Shown here: piece after piece, positions 12,720 to 25,140 of the stretch
How the letters are laid out: each line of letters opens with the position of its first letter
Numbering within the stretch: position 1 is the first letter of the stretch
Source: Heterocephalus glaber
Taxonomy: Eukaryota; Chordata; Mammalia; Rodentia; Bathyergidae
DNA length: 64,000 nt
Reading direction: 5' to 3'
Assembly: GCF_000247695.1 (NCBI RefSeq)
Contig: NW_004624743.1
Span: 10,205,280-10,269,279 of the forward strand
Notes under the pieces: model-generated
The model's database searches: none
Seen by the model: only the letters and a program-made list of their open reading frames with translations
Told to the model about the DNA's origin: nothing
Program-made: the position numbers and the translations under genes

Positions 12720-13135
12720 TTGTAGATGTTCCTATCTGCCCTTGCTGTCGCTTCTAGCTAGAAAGTTCCTCAGGGCATTCAGAAGTCTGAGCTGTCCCTC
12801 CGCTGAGAGCCCTTCCCTGGCCTCTTTTTAAATGCCCGGTTCCTATTTGCTGCTTTATATTTTCATAGCTTTGACTATCACCCATTATGCTGTATAATTT
12901 CACTTTTTTTGGTACTGGGGATCAAACTCGGGTCCTTGCATTTGTGAGGCAGGTGGCAGAACCACTGAGCTAAATCCCCGGCCCTTATAATTTCATATTT
13001 TAACTGTTTCTTCCAAAAAAAATGTATTCTCCATGAGGTCTTTTATGAAGAACCCTAGAGCCTTAGAACATTGTCTAGCGAATTTATAGTAGGTGTTCAA
13101 CAAATATTTGGTGAACGGATGATGGCATTATAAAA
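12720..13135 (+). repeat. L2 3' end, split by an ID element
   Basis: CCCTTCCCTGGCCTC, TTTCATAGCTTTGACTATCA, then after the ID CTCCATGAGGTC and AGTAGGTGTTCAACAAATAT follow the L2 3' consensus in order. Confidence 0.6.
12903..12985 (-). repeat. ID SINE inserted in an L2
   Basis: Antisense ID, GGTACTGGGGATCAAACTCG to AGCTAAATCCCCGGCCC. TATAATTTCA at 12893-12902 and 12986-12995 is an exact 10 bp target duplication. Confidence 0.93.
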
Positions 13136-13310
13136 GATGTTTACATTAGACTGCATTTCTATAGATACGTGGCTGTTCATCAGAACTAGAGCACAAAATG
13201 ATAATCGTTCCACAGTAAATTAGAGACTAGTTTTAGGCTGTGTTTGCAGTGAATGGAAGAACTCTGAGTTCCCATGTGGCACTGAGAGGTGATTTTTGTT
13301 CTGGAACACA

Positions 13311-13632
13311 CCTGTCCTAGTCACTTTCTCGGCACCCAGACGGATCCCTGACACCCTCGGCTGAGAGGAGGAGCGGTTTATTTCTGCTCAGTTTTAGTCC
13401 ATGCTCCCCAGCTGCGTGGCGTGGTAGAAGGAGGAGGCCTTGCTGTTCCCTGGGGCACCCAGGAGCAGAGAGAAAAGGGAGGAGCAGGGGACCACGTGCA
13501 AGGCCCACTTCCTAACAGCAAATGTGCACCAACTCATGGAAGGGACGCATCCACCAATGAGTACAGCACCCTCCACACACATGAGAATCTGGGGAACACT
13601 GGATCTAAACCATAGCAGCACCATAGGTTAAG
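13311..13632 (-). mobile_element. MaLR-type LTR
   Basis: Read on the minus strand it has the expected 3' half: GAGCAGAAATAAACCGCTCC, then AGAAAGTGACTAGGACAGG at its end. The AATAAA inside is the usual LTR polyadenylation signal. No internal region is attached. Confidence 0.65.
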
Positions 13633-15602
13633 GTCTCTTTAGGGTTAAATAAAAGTGGGGCTGTCCAAAAACTGGAAGCCTCCTAACTCACACCAGAATT
13701 GCACTGACTTTGATACTGTTATTCAGTGTTCCTAAATGAGAATAAATTGACTTTGTCTTTTGAAATTTCATGTAAGTACAGGCTGGCAGTACTTAAAGAT
13801 AAAAGGACAAATGTCCCTGCTTTCTTGAATCTTTATCATGCTTAGTATGCTTAGTATCAGGCAGATTACAGAAACACAGAAGCTAGAAGCTTGTTTTTTG
13901 AAAACCTTTTAGTCTCTGGAACAGTGAGACACAAACACCATAAGTAATCAGTACATATCAGTAAGTTGTCAGTTTCTACAGAGATTCAGATGAAGGAAGG
14001 ACCACTGTGGGTGGCTGCAGTTGAGGAGACTGCATACTAACGCTGTAGCCAGGCATTAAAAGAGGAAAAGCCTTTTGCTAGGTAGTTCAGGAGGACAAGA
14101 GTTCAATTGTGAGCGAGGGTAAAAATGGGAAATCAGCATGGCCAGAGCCAGCAGTCTGAGCCGGGGATCCCCCAAGGGCCAGAGTGTACTTTGCCAGCCC
14201 CTGGAGACCTCCCTGGTGTGAATATTACCTCCCTTCAACCGGTTTCCTACCCCTGTCTATCTAGGTTTACAAGTGGGAAACACTGTAAAATGTACAGAAA
14301 TAAAAGAAATTTTCCCATGTGAAATAAAAGACACTCACCCATGTGGAGTCCATAGAAAAGGATAGTCTTGTAAGGGCATAGCAAGGATCCCATGGAAATC
14401 AAAGTCAGAGAACCAAAGTATCAAAGAGTCTGCAGCCAGATTGCTTTTAGTACAGTTTGGTGTTAGATCCAGTTTAGGCTTCCTCAGTTCAACCTTGGTC
14501 GTTGTGGTGGAGTGAAACAGGCCTCAGGGGAGGATTCAGGGACCTGGACTGGGGCTGTAGTTTCTGCACCTGAACCTGTGAGTAACTTCCTTAGCCAGTA
14601 GTTCCTCCTCCTCTTGCCCTGGTTACCGGAAAGGGTAGATAAGGTGTGTGGAAGTGCTGTGTAAGCCCTGGAACATTCCGCAGGAATGTGGCTGTCAAGT
14701 AACATCAACTAAAGCATTTAGTCCCTTACTGAGAACCTTACACGGAACCAAATGACTGAAGCTCTCATGTACACGGATCTGATAAATACAGCGATTTATT
14801 CAGACCACAGCCAGAGAATCAAGATTTTTTCCTTTTTATATATAACAATTGTTAGGATTGGTGAAATCTAATCTTAAAGCAATACTATTTTGCTACTCAC
14901 TGGTTTCTTATAATTCATCTTCTGCCTCTAGATAAAACCTTGGCAAACCTCATGAAACTCCTGCTCACTCTTCGAAAATACGAAGTCCTGTGGCTGCTTT
15001 AAGTCACAAAGTGTGTCGATTTCATAATCTCCGAGTCCAGCCCCAGGGAATTGTGAGAGTTGCTAATTGCGCTCGGCTACAACAGCCCTCCTGGCAGCAG
15101 CATGTTCTTCCTACAGCACCACGTGTGCATAAAGCTTTTACCCCTCTGCCTCAGCCCTTATTCCTGGCTCTCAGGGGTTGGAATACAGGAGAGAGGGTAG
15201 GAAAGAGAGGCTGGAAAATACTGACTGACATATTGCATTATTGCTCTGAGCTGGCGTGTACCCCCTGGAGGGTTGCTTTTCATTTGTAAAATAACTAGCA
15301 AGTCACAAGTACCGGCAGCCTCCTGTGGGGCCACTGTCTTTCCAAGAGGTTCTGTTGGTCAACAGCTGGAATCTCGATGGCCTGGCTCTCTCTTGGGAGC
15401 GTGCCAGAAGCACCTGGGTCACACTTTGACCCAGTGAACTGTGAAGTGCAGGTACACTCAACCTAACACCGCTAATAGTGTATTTATTCCTGCTGAATAA
15501 GTAGCCACATGTTAGATTTTCCAAGTGGGAGGCAACACCAGAAGTCTTCATAACTGTCCCCCATACTCAGGAGGCTGGAAATCAGCTCTACTGGGCATAA
15601 CT

Positions 15603-15604
<2 letters not shown>

Positions 15605-15646
<42 letters not shown>

Positions 15647-15671
15647 ACACACACACACACTCACACTCACA
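15605..15671 (+). repeat. (TC)n followed by (AC)n microsatellite
   Basis: About 40 bases of near-pure TC with one TG, then about 20 bases of AC and a short CACT variation. Confidence 0.97.
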
Positions 15672-17544
15672 AAGACACACGTTTTAAAAAAAACCTTTCC
15701 TTCTGTAATCTCTGATTCTCTCTTTTGCTATTTAACACCCTTGACACATGAAGGTCCGTGTAGTTTCACAAGTTTCTACAGTGTTTGGTTTGTCCCAACT
15801 TCTTTGGTATCTGATACCTTAGGGTCTTTACTACAACTTCCTTTCCATTTTAATAAGATTTATCCTCTCTTGTAAAAATTTAAATGAAGGATAATCATAA
15901 AAAAATACAGTTTTTGCCTCATGAATTACTAGCCAACACTGACAAAAATTATTTGATGCTCCTGTCCACCTGTCATTCCATTGGCGGCTACTGGGTTATA
16001 ACCAAGTTATTCAAGAATCCAGGCCTGTTGGCGTGGCCAACACATAATAGCCCACACTCATAATACATTCTGCTTTTCCATAAACAATAATGTTAGACCA
16101 AGACTACTGAGCTGAGTCAACTGACAATTATCCACATTAGCAAAATATATTTTATAGAGAGATGATGTAAAGATTTTAAAACAATTTCTGGGTAAACTGT
16201 GAAGCCTCTCTCCTTTACCACAGAGTTTACATGGCACAACACTGGCTTAGTAATAACTTCAGTAGTAAGTACTAGTTAAACTACCTCAACTAACCAGCCG
16301 CTTGGAAACACAGTACACACTGCACCTCCCTTTACCAAACTGTTAGAGGATTTGGGACGGAAGAATTTGGGAGGCAAATTGAGTTGGAAGAAGTCAGAAG
16401 CTGACCTTTCAAAGATGTTTTAAGATTTTTTGTGTGTGTTTATAAAATAGAAAATGTGTTTGCTCTGCGTGCAATATTAGCAACAATGGGCCTGCATAAT
16501 TAATGTCTGCATGTTATTTATCTCGGCATGACTTTTGAGATGATGATGACATAACGTGTATAACTGCAGGGGAAGTAGAGGTTGACCATTCTGGGAAGTA
16601 GAGGACTTAGGGCCTTTGATTTTCCTCCAGTTCATGTATTTCCACACACTCAGTGTTTCCTGAGTGTGACTGCACATCTGTGTGTTTGTCATAGATTTGT
16701 GAGGCCAGTCACTGCTTAAGTGCATTCTCTCATGGTCCATATTTTCTCAGTTCCTTTGAAGGATATGAGGTCAAAGCTAAATGGACTTTTCACACTTAGG
16801 AGACCAGCAGAGTCATCCAGCCTTTTCTAAAAGGCTTCTTTGTAAACTTTGCACGTGGTGCTCTGCTTGGATTGAGGAAGTTCATTTGGGATAAATAAGT
16901 TAAATATTTAAAGAAATACATGCATATGACTCCTGATGACCACATATGGACAGTTGTCACCCTGAATATTAACTCAGAATTGTAAAAAGTATTATCATTC
17001 TGTTTGTGCTTAGGCAAATACTAGGATTTAAGTATCACTATCATCAAATGAAGTGGATTCAAATAGAAGAAAAATGTCAACCTCAGACAGATTTAAAGTT
17101 CAAATATCTGATGTGTCTTGGTTATTTTGAAGCGAGTGTGCTTTAGGGAAAGAAATAGCATGTAAATCATGCGGTGTAGGAGATTTGGAAATACCTGCTA
17201 AAGCCTCCAAGCCTGTCAGCGACGAGGCATAGCCGTCCCTGACACAAGTTGGGTGCTGACTTGCAAGGGGGGACCCGGCTGTCCTCCTCGGGCCTTGCTG
17301 ATACTTAGGGAGATGGTCACCCACTCCGGGCTGTTGCTGCAGTCGTAAGGAGGGCCCTAGGCGTGAGAAGTTAATTGGTAGTACTTCCTTCCCGCCTGGC
17401 TGAGGCACTGTCCTGCCGCCGCAGCGGGAGCGTGAAGTTGTTTGGGATGACAGTGTGTTGGTAAGAAGGCCACTGCATTAATTCCTTATGTCCCTTCTTG
17501 GGGTTCAGGAAGAGACATCTCTGCAAAGGACTCAGATTGACCCT

Positions 17545-17830
17545 TCTCCGAGGCACATGGAGACCATAATGCTCTGTGAGGTGAATCAGACTCGTGGTTT
17601 CGCCTACAGGATAAACCCAAAGTGTACATGAAGGGCAAAAGAAAAGATAGATAATAACACACAGGGAGACAGATCATTTCAGATGGCCCAGGGGACCAAG
17701 AGATAGAGGACGGGGAGAGGACACACCAGGACTGACAGGCATCTGTCCTTGCCCAGCTCCACACAACGAGTAAGGTCGTTATGTACTGCAAACATGGACT
17801 CAGAAAAATATAAAAAAGAAGAATGACACA
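17545..17830 (+). mobile_element. L1 3' UTR fragment
   Basis: GGAGACCATAATGCTCTGTG, AAGATAGATAATAACACACA, GGGACCAAGAGATAGAGGAC and TACTGCAAACATGGACTCAG match, in order, the L1 3' UTR seen at 20.6 kb and 58.5 kb. Confidence 0.75.
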
Positions 17831-19596
17831 TCTCAGGTGTGGCTCCCTGATGCATGGGTGGAAAAATTTCAAATCTCAGCTGGGCTTCTGAGTAGAGGAT
17901 TCTATAGCTCTCTGACCGCCACCGTGAACTTGGCCCCTCCCAGCACTTCCTGACATCTTCATCCGGTGGTGTTTTCTGCCATGGCATCAGCGCCATCCGA
18001 TGTCATATATTTATTTATTTGCATCCTTTTCCTGTTTTCTTTCTCTCAGGTATCTATTTGTGTCACATTCCAGCTGTGGTCTAAGCAGGAGTTTTGTGCT
18101 TTAAAACCCTTTTCAGGGCTTAGATCAAGACAAGGTTAGACTAATGAGAATTACGAAGTAGAGCCTACTGGAATGTGGCTTGCGAGTTCAGAACTTTTGT
18201 CTCTGTGATTGTCACTGCTCCTACCCTGGACCCTTGATGGTCTCTAGTCTGGAGCAGTAAAGATTCACTAAATGCAAGACTGGAGATAGTGGTGAGGCTT
18301 GAAAGCAGGGAGCTGCAGGGAATATGGCATCTGGGTTTTCCCTGGGGCGATAGCTTGAGAGGCTGTTTTCTTGACGCTGTCTCCTCAGAATGCAGCTTTC
18401 CAGACGTGCGATGTGGCAGCCTTTGTTGAATGGGCTGCAGCATTTCCTGCAGCTTTGTGACAGCACTGGAAAAGGAAAAGCTCCTCAGGTGCCAGACTGA
18501 GCACACACTGTGGGTCGCCTCGCTGCAGGCTGTCAGGAGAGACTCGACTTAGCCCTGGCCCCGGGGTCCTGCTGCAGACACTGATATCCGCCCAGATATC
18601 GTTTGGGATAGACGCCTCTTTATCACTGAAGAACAGGTTCAGAGTGAAAAGATGGGGGTGTCAGTGTTCTTCAGTTCACCGCTTACCGAGAAAGCAGAGT
18701 GGAATTTTGGGGGTGCTGAGCTGTGTGGCCGCACCACCCTTGCTGAAGGTCCTGCACTCTCTCTGATCTGCGGTTCCTATCTTGTCCTGGTCCTGGGAGG
18801 CAGAGTCCTGGGCGGCAAGGCGACCAGCTAACTGCTTCCTCCCGGTGCAGTGCAGCTGCAACTTGAATGTCTGTGACCTTTTGAACTTCTCCCACGCAGC
18901 TCCCGGGCCCTGCTCCCTGCGTCCCTCAGCACATAAGCAGCATGATGGGGCCCACACAGCAACGTTGCTTCTACACAGTCCTTGGATCTAAGGACCCAGC
19001 AAACCTTTGTTTTGCTTCTGTGTGTTTATTACTTTGGGTCCTGGCCCCCAGTGGCGAGGCACATACACACATCCTTGGCCTTGAAAGTTTTATGGCTCAT
19101 GAGGAACATATTAATCACAATTATATTATCTTCCTGAAAATCTAAAGCCCTGCTTCCCTTTCTGAGAGCACAGATGATTCCTGAAGCAACAGGAAGCAAA
19201 GCTGAGAAATGTCTGAGCATTGTCCTTTCTTTGCCATTGTCCGGAAAGAGAAGACAGCTCCTCCAAGACTGCCCACGTCATTTCCAGATCGGGCTGCTAA
19301 AGGACCCAGATTCCCCCTTGACTCCATTTCATTTCACTGTCCACCAGCCCTGCACACAGTGACTGGCTTGTTCTTTGTGCTCCAGGTGGCTTTGCCATCA
19401 CATGTGACACCCTGCACGCAACACTGCGTAGCCCCTGCCCCTCCGCAGCTGGACCTGACCTTCTCCGAGCCAGCAGGAGTCTTGTTCATCCCTGTGCATC
19501 TGGAGCACAGCAAAGAGCATGCACACAGCTGGGGCTCAATAGATGCACATTACATGAACGTCAGCCATGGGGCATCAGTACTGGGTTTCCCATCAA

Positions 19597-20850
19597 TACA
19601 AGATCAAGTCAAAATGGAACTAAAATGAATCAAAGACTTAGACATTAAAACAGAATCAGTAAGGGCCAGGGATCTAGCTTAGTGGTTCTGTGACGCCTGC
19701 CTCACAAGCACAAAGTCCACAGTTCAATCCCTGGTACAAAAAAAAAAACAGAAACAGTGAATCTACTAGAAGATAAAATAGGCAAAACTCTTGAAGATAC
19801 AGGCCTCGGCAAAGACTTTCTGAATAGAATCCCAACTGCACAAGAAATAACATCAAGAATCAACAAATGGGATCATATCAAATTAAAAACCTCTGCACAG
19901 CAAAGGAAACATCCAGCCAAGTGAAGAGACATCCTAGAGAATGGGAAAATATCTCTGCCAGCTACTCCTTGGACAGAGGACTAATATCTATCATATAAAG
20001 TACTCAAAAAAAATAGATCCCCCAAATAATAAAAGACCCAGTCAAAAAAGGGCAACCGAAATGAATAGACACTTCCCAGAAGAAGTGCAGATGTCCAGTA
20101 CATTCAACATCTCTGGCCATGAGAGAAGTGCAAATCAGAACAACAGTGGGAGGGCACCTCCCTCCAGAAAGAATGACAGTCATCAAGATCTCAAGAAACA
20201 GCCAATGCTCTTGAGGCCCTGGAGAAAAAGGAGGCCTTCTACATTGCAGTGGGAATGTAAAGTGGGACAAGCACGATGGAAATCAGTGTGGAGAGTCCTC
20301 AAAACACTAAAACCACTTGACCCAGCTACATCTCTTCTGAGTGTCTCCCTGAAAGTGTTAAAGACGTTCCAGTGATCCGTGCATACCCATGTTTGTAGCA
20401 GCACAATTCATAAGAGCTAAATCTTGGAAGCAGTCCACATGTCCTTCAATAGGTGAATGGATAAAGAAAACATGGTATTTATACACAATAGAGTACTACT
20501 CTGCTGTAAAGAAGGATAAATTTGAGTCATTCATAGGAAAATGGATGCACTTTGAGATCATAATGCTAAGTGAAATCAGACACAGAAGGTTAAATATCAC
20601 ATGGTTTCTCTTATATGAAAAACCCAAAATATAAATTATTTAAAGAGCAAAATAAAAGACAGGTGATAGGAAACATGGAGGTTGACTTTGTGGAGATGGA
20701 AAGCAGATGTGGGGATGCAGAGGGACAGGAGCAGAAAATGATGGAGATGTGACGTGTATGCACCACTTGCCAAGATGAACATGATTCCTATGTATTACAA
20801 ACATATACTAATAAAAATCAATGGGCAAAAATAATAATAAAATAAAAGAT
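19597..20850 (+). mobile_element. L1 ORF2 C-terminal region and 3' UTR, decayed
   Basis: Broken frames still read as the end of L1 ORF2: LLEDKIGKTLEDTGLGKDFL, then INKWDHIKLKTSAQQRK, EMNRHFPEEVQMSS, WKSVWRVLKTLKPLDPATSL and MEYYSAVKKDKFESFIGKWM. The 3' UTR ends CTAATAAAAATCAATGGGC with A-rich sequence. Stops and frameshifts make it inactive. Confidence 0.92.
19663..19747 (+). repeat. ID SINE inserted in L1
   Basis: GGGCCAGGGATCTAGCTTAG to CAATCCCTGGTAC plus A tail. AAAACAGAATCAGTAA before and AAAACAGAAACAGTGAA after are duplicated L1 target sequence with mismatches. Confidence 0.92.
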
Positions 20851-20928
20851 CGAGTACACTGCCCATTACCTGGCACAGTAAGCTGGATGCTCTTGTATTA
20901 GAAAGTTATGCTTCTCTAGAACTACTGA

Positions 20929-20930
<2 letters not shown>

Positions 20931-20973
<43 letters not shown>
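20931..20973 (+). repeat. (GA)n microsatellite
   Basis: About 43 bases of pure GA. Confidence 0.98.
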
Positions 20974-20976
<3 letters not shown>

Positions 20977-21837
20977 TCAAGAAGGGAGAGTCTGAATCCG
21001 CTGCTAAGGAGAACAAACTGGGATGAACATGTGGCCCATTTGTAGCAAACAGCCAAACCCCCTCCCTCTTATTAATTTTTTCTATGCCTCATTTCTCTCA
21101 TTTTTCCTTTATTCTTACGTTGAGTATGTCTTTATACACTGCTGAATCCCTTTCTGGTAACCTAGTGAGACTTCAGTAGTTCATAGAGAAGCCTGGGACC
21201 TGCTTGCTGAGGGGAAGTAGGGGCACTGCCAGGAAGTGCCTCGGGAGGGACCTCCCTGTCAGGTAACAGTGCCAGACTGCGTGGTTTCACTACAAACACT
21301 CCCTTCTCACAGTCTGCCGCTTCTTGGTTCACATGCAGCTGTCCGCTTGCTGGAGCCTCAGTGGGAGCCGGGCAGCGCCCTGACCCACGTCTCCTTTACA
21401 CGGGACAAACCACACTCCGCAGATCCTGGCCCTGTGACTGCGCCCCCACCGCACCCCACCAGCCTGGGAGTTCAGGCTTCAACATGGGAATCTGAGGAAG
21501 ACAAACACCTGCGCCGGATCTGCACTGGTAACAGAGCTGCCTCCAGTGCCCAAGACATGCACTCAGGCTCCGAGTGCCCAGCACGGCTGTGGAGTTGGCA
21601 CCTTCGTCGCCATAGAGGAGCCCATGGAGGTTGCCTGGGTTAGACCGAGCCAGGACTACGCTTGCTGTGCAAAATCAATGAATACCATAAGGCCCACCTC
21701 GGGACGGCATGTGGAGCGGCATGCGAACACACGGACGGCAGGCCTCGCAGTTCACCGCTGGCCAGGCCCTTGTGCCGGGCTCATTATTCATCCACCTCCC
21801 GCGTCCCTCATAACAAACACAGAAAAGACAGAAACCT

Positions 21838-21958
21838 GTTCAGCTTTTACAAATAAGGCTACTGGGGCTCGGAGAGGTAACTTCATCCCCAGTCCCGCGG
21901 CTATGAAAGAGCAGGGCCGGGTCAGAGCTGCCTTTCCGGGTCAGAGTCTGCGGGTGTG
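21838..21958 (-). repeat. MIR SINE
   Basis: TTTTACAAATAAGGCTACTG, GGGCTCGGAGAGGTAACTTC and CTATGAAAGAGCAGGGCCGG follow antisense MIR in order. Confidence 0.65.
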
Positions 21959-22884
21959 AGCACCTTTCTCCCGGAAAGGACAAATCATTGCGCTCTTCCT
22001 TGGCTCCGCTTCAGAGCTTCCCGGACAGTGAGGTCCAGGAGGGAGGCTCTGACCTTGACCACAGCAGGCAAGGGGCTTTCGGCAAGTATCAGATCTGGAG
22101 GAGTCACTTTCTCCTGTGAAGAGCCCCCGACCCTCCGGAAGATGCTGCCATTTAAAATTACTTAAAAGTACACGATGCCCTCCCAGTTAGCTTGCATCTA
22201 ACACTCTTGCATTTTCTGCAGGTTTTAAAAATTATTTTCATTTTGCAGCACATGCAAGTTTCACCTAAAGATAGAAAAACAAAGAACAATAACAAACCAG
22301 TGTAACATCCAGTGAAGTTTTTGAAGACAGTAGCTCTGCAGTGATGAAGTTTGGCTACAGTTGAGAAGTTTAGAACTTCAGCCAAAATCTTTACCAAATA
22401 TAAGTCCTGATACTTTTTAAAGTGTGAAGGAATTCAGGAAGTTCCTAAGCCTTTAGTTCTTTACAGCAAGCTTTAGACTACTTGAATTGTTCTCATACAT
22501 TGATGAATATGCTCGGAAATTAACATTGCTCTGCTCTTCCCATTCACCTCACTGCCCTGAAATCCTGTTGTTGAGACCGCGGGAATTGGAAATAACAGGA
22601 ACATCCTGTTGACAAAAATAAATTCCTTATGATAAAATATTGTTCAACTGAAGCCAGCATGTTTTCGAGGTTTGGATCCATTGCTCTTGGCTGTATCTCT
22701 AAATGGGTGAAATTCATTATTTTGTTGGAATTATTATATTTTGCAAGCATCATTCAAAACTGCTTCATGGGAGGAGCAAGTATGGTCTTATTCAAGGATG
22801 CGCATGTTCCCTGTCTCATGCTGTGACTTATTCCATACTCCCTCACCTCCAAAAATTCACACACAAAGTAAAATAAAACGTTTG

Positions 22885-22982
22885 CGGGCTGGGGATTTAG
22901 CTCGGTGGCACTGTGCCTGCCTCGCAAGTGCAAGGTCCAGAGTTTGATCCCTGGTGCCAAAAATAAATAAATAAATAAAAAA
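22885..22982 (+). repeat. ID SINE with (AAAT)n tail
   Basis: GCGGGCTGGGGATTTAGCTC to TTTGATCCCTGGTGCC, followed by several AAAT units. Confidence 0.93.
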
Positions 22983-23089
22983 CATTTGGGACACTTTCTT
23001 CAAGAGATGCTATCAGCAGAATATTGTCCCTGAAAATGTTTTAGGTTATTTTCGCATCAAGTCTGACTTACAAGATGTGTTCAAAATAT

Positions 23090-23605
23090 ATGGTGATGGT
23101 TTACAGTAAAAAATTTTACTGTAGTAAACACACTGTCATGAATCCCTCTCAAAATCCCCTCCCTCACTTCAGACACACTTATCCCACCATTCTTGCTGCT
23201 GTCTGAAGCAGTTCTGGAAGTCCTCCTTTGTGAGTGTCTTTATGAGGTGTGGTCAAAAATGTGGTGAACCCTGCTGCCTATTGTCATCCAATGGAAAGGC
23301 AGGCTTGTAAAAACATTACACTGTGTCCCCGCCCACCTTATTCACTAGATCTGGCACTGCACAACTTCTGGCTCTTTCCCAAAGTCCAAATAACCATGAA
23401 AGGGAAACATTTTGAATCAGTTCAGGACACAGAAGCCACCACAACCGTAACTACAGACATTCATGAAAGAGGACTCCAGAGCTGCTTCGGAGTGGCCAGA
23501 GCAGTGGGATATGTGTGTTTGAAGCAAGGGGGAGGGTTTGGAGGGGGGACTGATCTCAGTGTGTCTTTTACTGGAATAATTTTTTAGAAGTTAAACATGC
23601 ATCAC
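23090..23605. mobile_element. Mariner-like DNA transposon relic in foldback arrangement
   Basis: The plus strand from about 23325 reads CPRPPYSLDLALHNFWLFPK then VQITMKGKHFESVQD, the C-terminal part of a mariner transposase. The last Asp of the catalytic triad (DF in the family) is Asn here. The left part, 23101-23240, reads on the minus strand as HLIKTLTKEDFQNCFRQQQE and WWDKCV, the same C-terminal end, and aligns base by base with 23454-23600. So the two ends form a long imperfect inverted repeat with one transposase piece between them. It cannot transpose. It could be a rearranged single element or two copies inserted tail to tail. Confidence 0.75.
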
Positions 23606-24384
23606 ATTTTCTGATCTCCCCTCATGTGCTTTGGAGTCTCAGGAGGGCACAGCCAGGACTCCAGAAGCCAGGTGCCGGGTAGAGGTTCTTGTGCCTTTTC
23701 TTCACTCAGAAAGCAAGAGAGTGACCAGTACAACCCCCACTGTCCCTTGTAGTTCTAAGATTCTAGGAAAAGTTTATTTCTCATTTTACTGAAAGGAGGA
23801 AGTCTCTCCCATGTGCCGCTCAGGGAGGGGAAATCCACAGCACCTGCTTTCTGCCATCCATAGGCGGCAGAAACAGCCATCAGCTCAAACCCCAAGAAGC
23901 CCTGAGCTGGCAGCTGTGTCTACCGCGCTGACACACGGGGCTAGGTGGGTGCCATTGTGGACAGGGAGGGGGTCCCTGGGACATCAGTTGCTGCTCTGGA
24001 ACCAGGTTTCCACACTGGTTTTGCAGAAGCACAAATGAGTCACAGGGAAAAGCATTGAAGGGAAAGTTTTCCTCCTTTCCCTCATCCAGAGGCATTGTGG
24101 ACGAAGGCAGACAATCTTATTTGCATGACTGAGTCACACGTTAAACATCTGCTGGTTGGTAAGAAATCAGGATTGAGTAAACTGGCTTCACTCTTCCCTG
24201 ACTTCCTGGGTTGGAAGATTTGTTTTTCGTTCAGTGAACTCGCACTGTTCAGCACTGTCCCTGACCCACAAAGATGATGGCTGACTTCCCTCTCCCACTA
24301 CTTGTCTCTTCTTTTGCTTTAGACACAGACTGTAAGTCCAGCATACACATGAGAGGATTCAGGCTTAGTCTCAGATGATGATAA

Positions 24385-24605
24385 AAATAATCATATCTAT
24401 CTTGTATTACCTGTAGCTCTGATCCAAGTCTTTACTAGAACTGATACACTTGGTTCTCAGTCCCCTCCTGCACGGTAGACCCTGTTTGTTATTCACCCTG
24501 TTTTATTCTTTGGGAAACTGCAATTTGGAGAAGCTAAATGCTAACCAAAGGAAGATTCAGGAAGTGATGCGCCTGGGATTGTTCCTAGTAGTCTGGCCCC
24601 AGACA
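24385..24605 (-). repeat. Probable MIR SINE, diverged
   Basis: TGATAAAAATAATCATATCT, then TGGGAAACTGCAATTTGGAG and GCGCCTGGGATTGTTCCTAG resemble antisense MIR, but divergence is high. Confidence 0.35.
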
Positions 24606-25140
24606 CTTCCTGGTTAACAATAGATCCCAACTGCAAAATCATTTTCTTTTAGAAACTTCTTTCCATATATCATAAAGATCACTGGATATCCTTCTCTCTA
24701 CCTGCTGTCCAACTTGGAACTTTTCACATATGAGTTCTATACCTTTCCAAGCCAAACCTTTTGGTTTCAAAGTTTCCAGAAAAATGAAATGTGTCATTTC
24801 TCAGTATTGGGAATTTCCCAGCCAGTGGGTAGAATGTTAGCCTCTTTCTCCTTTCCAGTTTTACTTTCCCTTTCTGAAATGAACCCCTGACATCTATCTC
24901 AGATTCTCCCCAGGTATTTAGACCCGAAGTTCTTATTCTTTTTAAAACCATTTAGTAGATATCCTTCACATAGTGGCCATCTGTTATGGGATTTTATAAA
25001 GCTCCTATCTAGTTACATTTTATTTCCTTGCTCCAGTATCTCAAGGAAGGAATTATACCCTTCACATTTCTTAAGTTTCCAGCCATACCCACGACATTTC
25101 AGGATGTATAAAGAAAACAAATAGTAAGTTAATCAGAACC

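Noticed and set aside
19209..19628. 139-codon plus-strand open frame before an L1
   Set aside because: No domain or splice pattern; its end runs into the L1 fragment.
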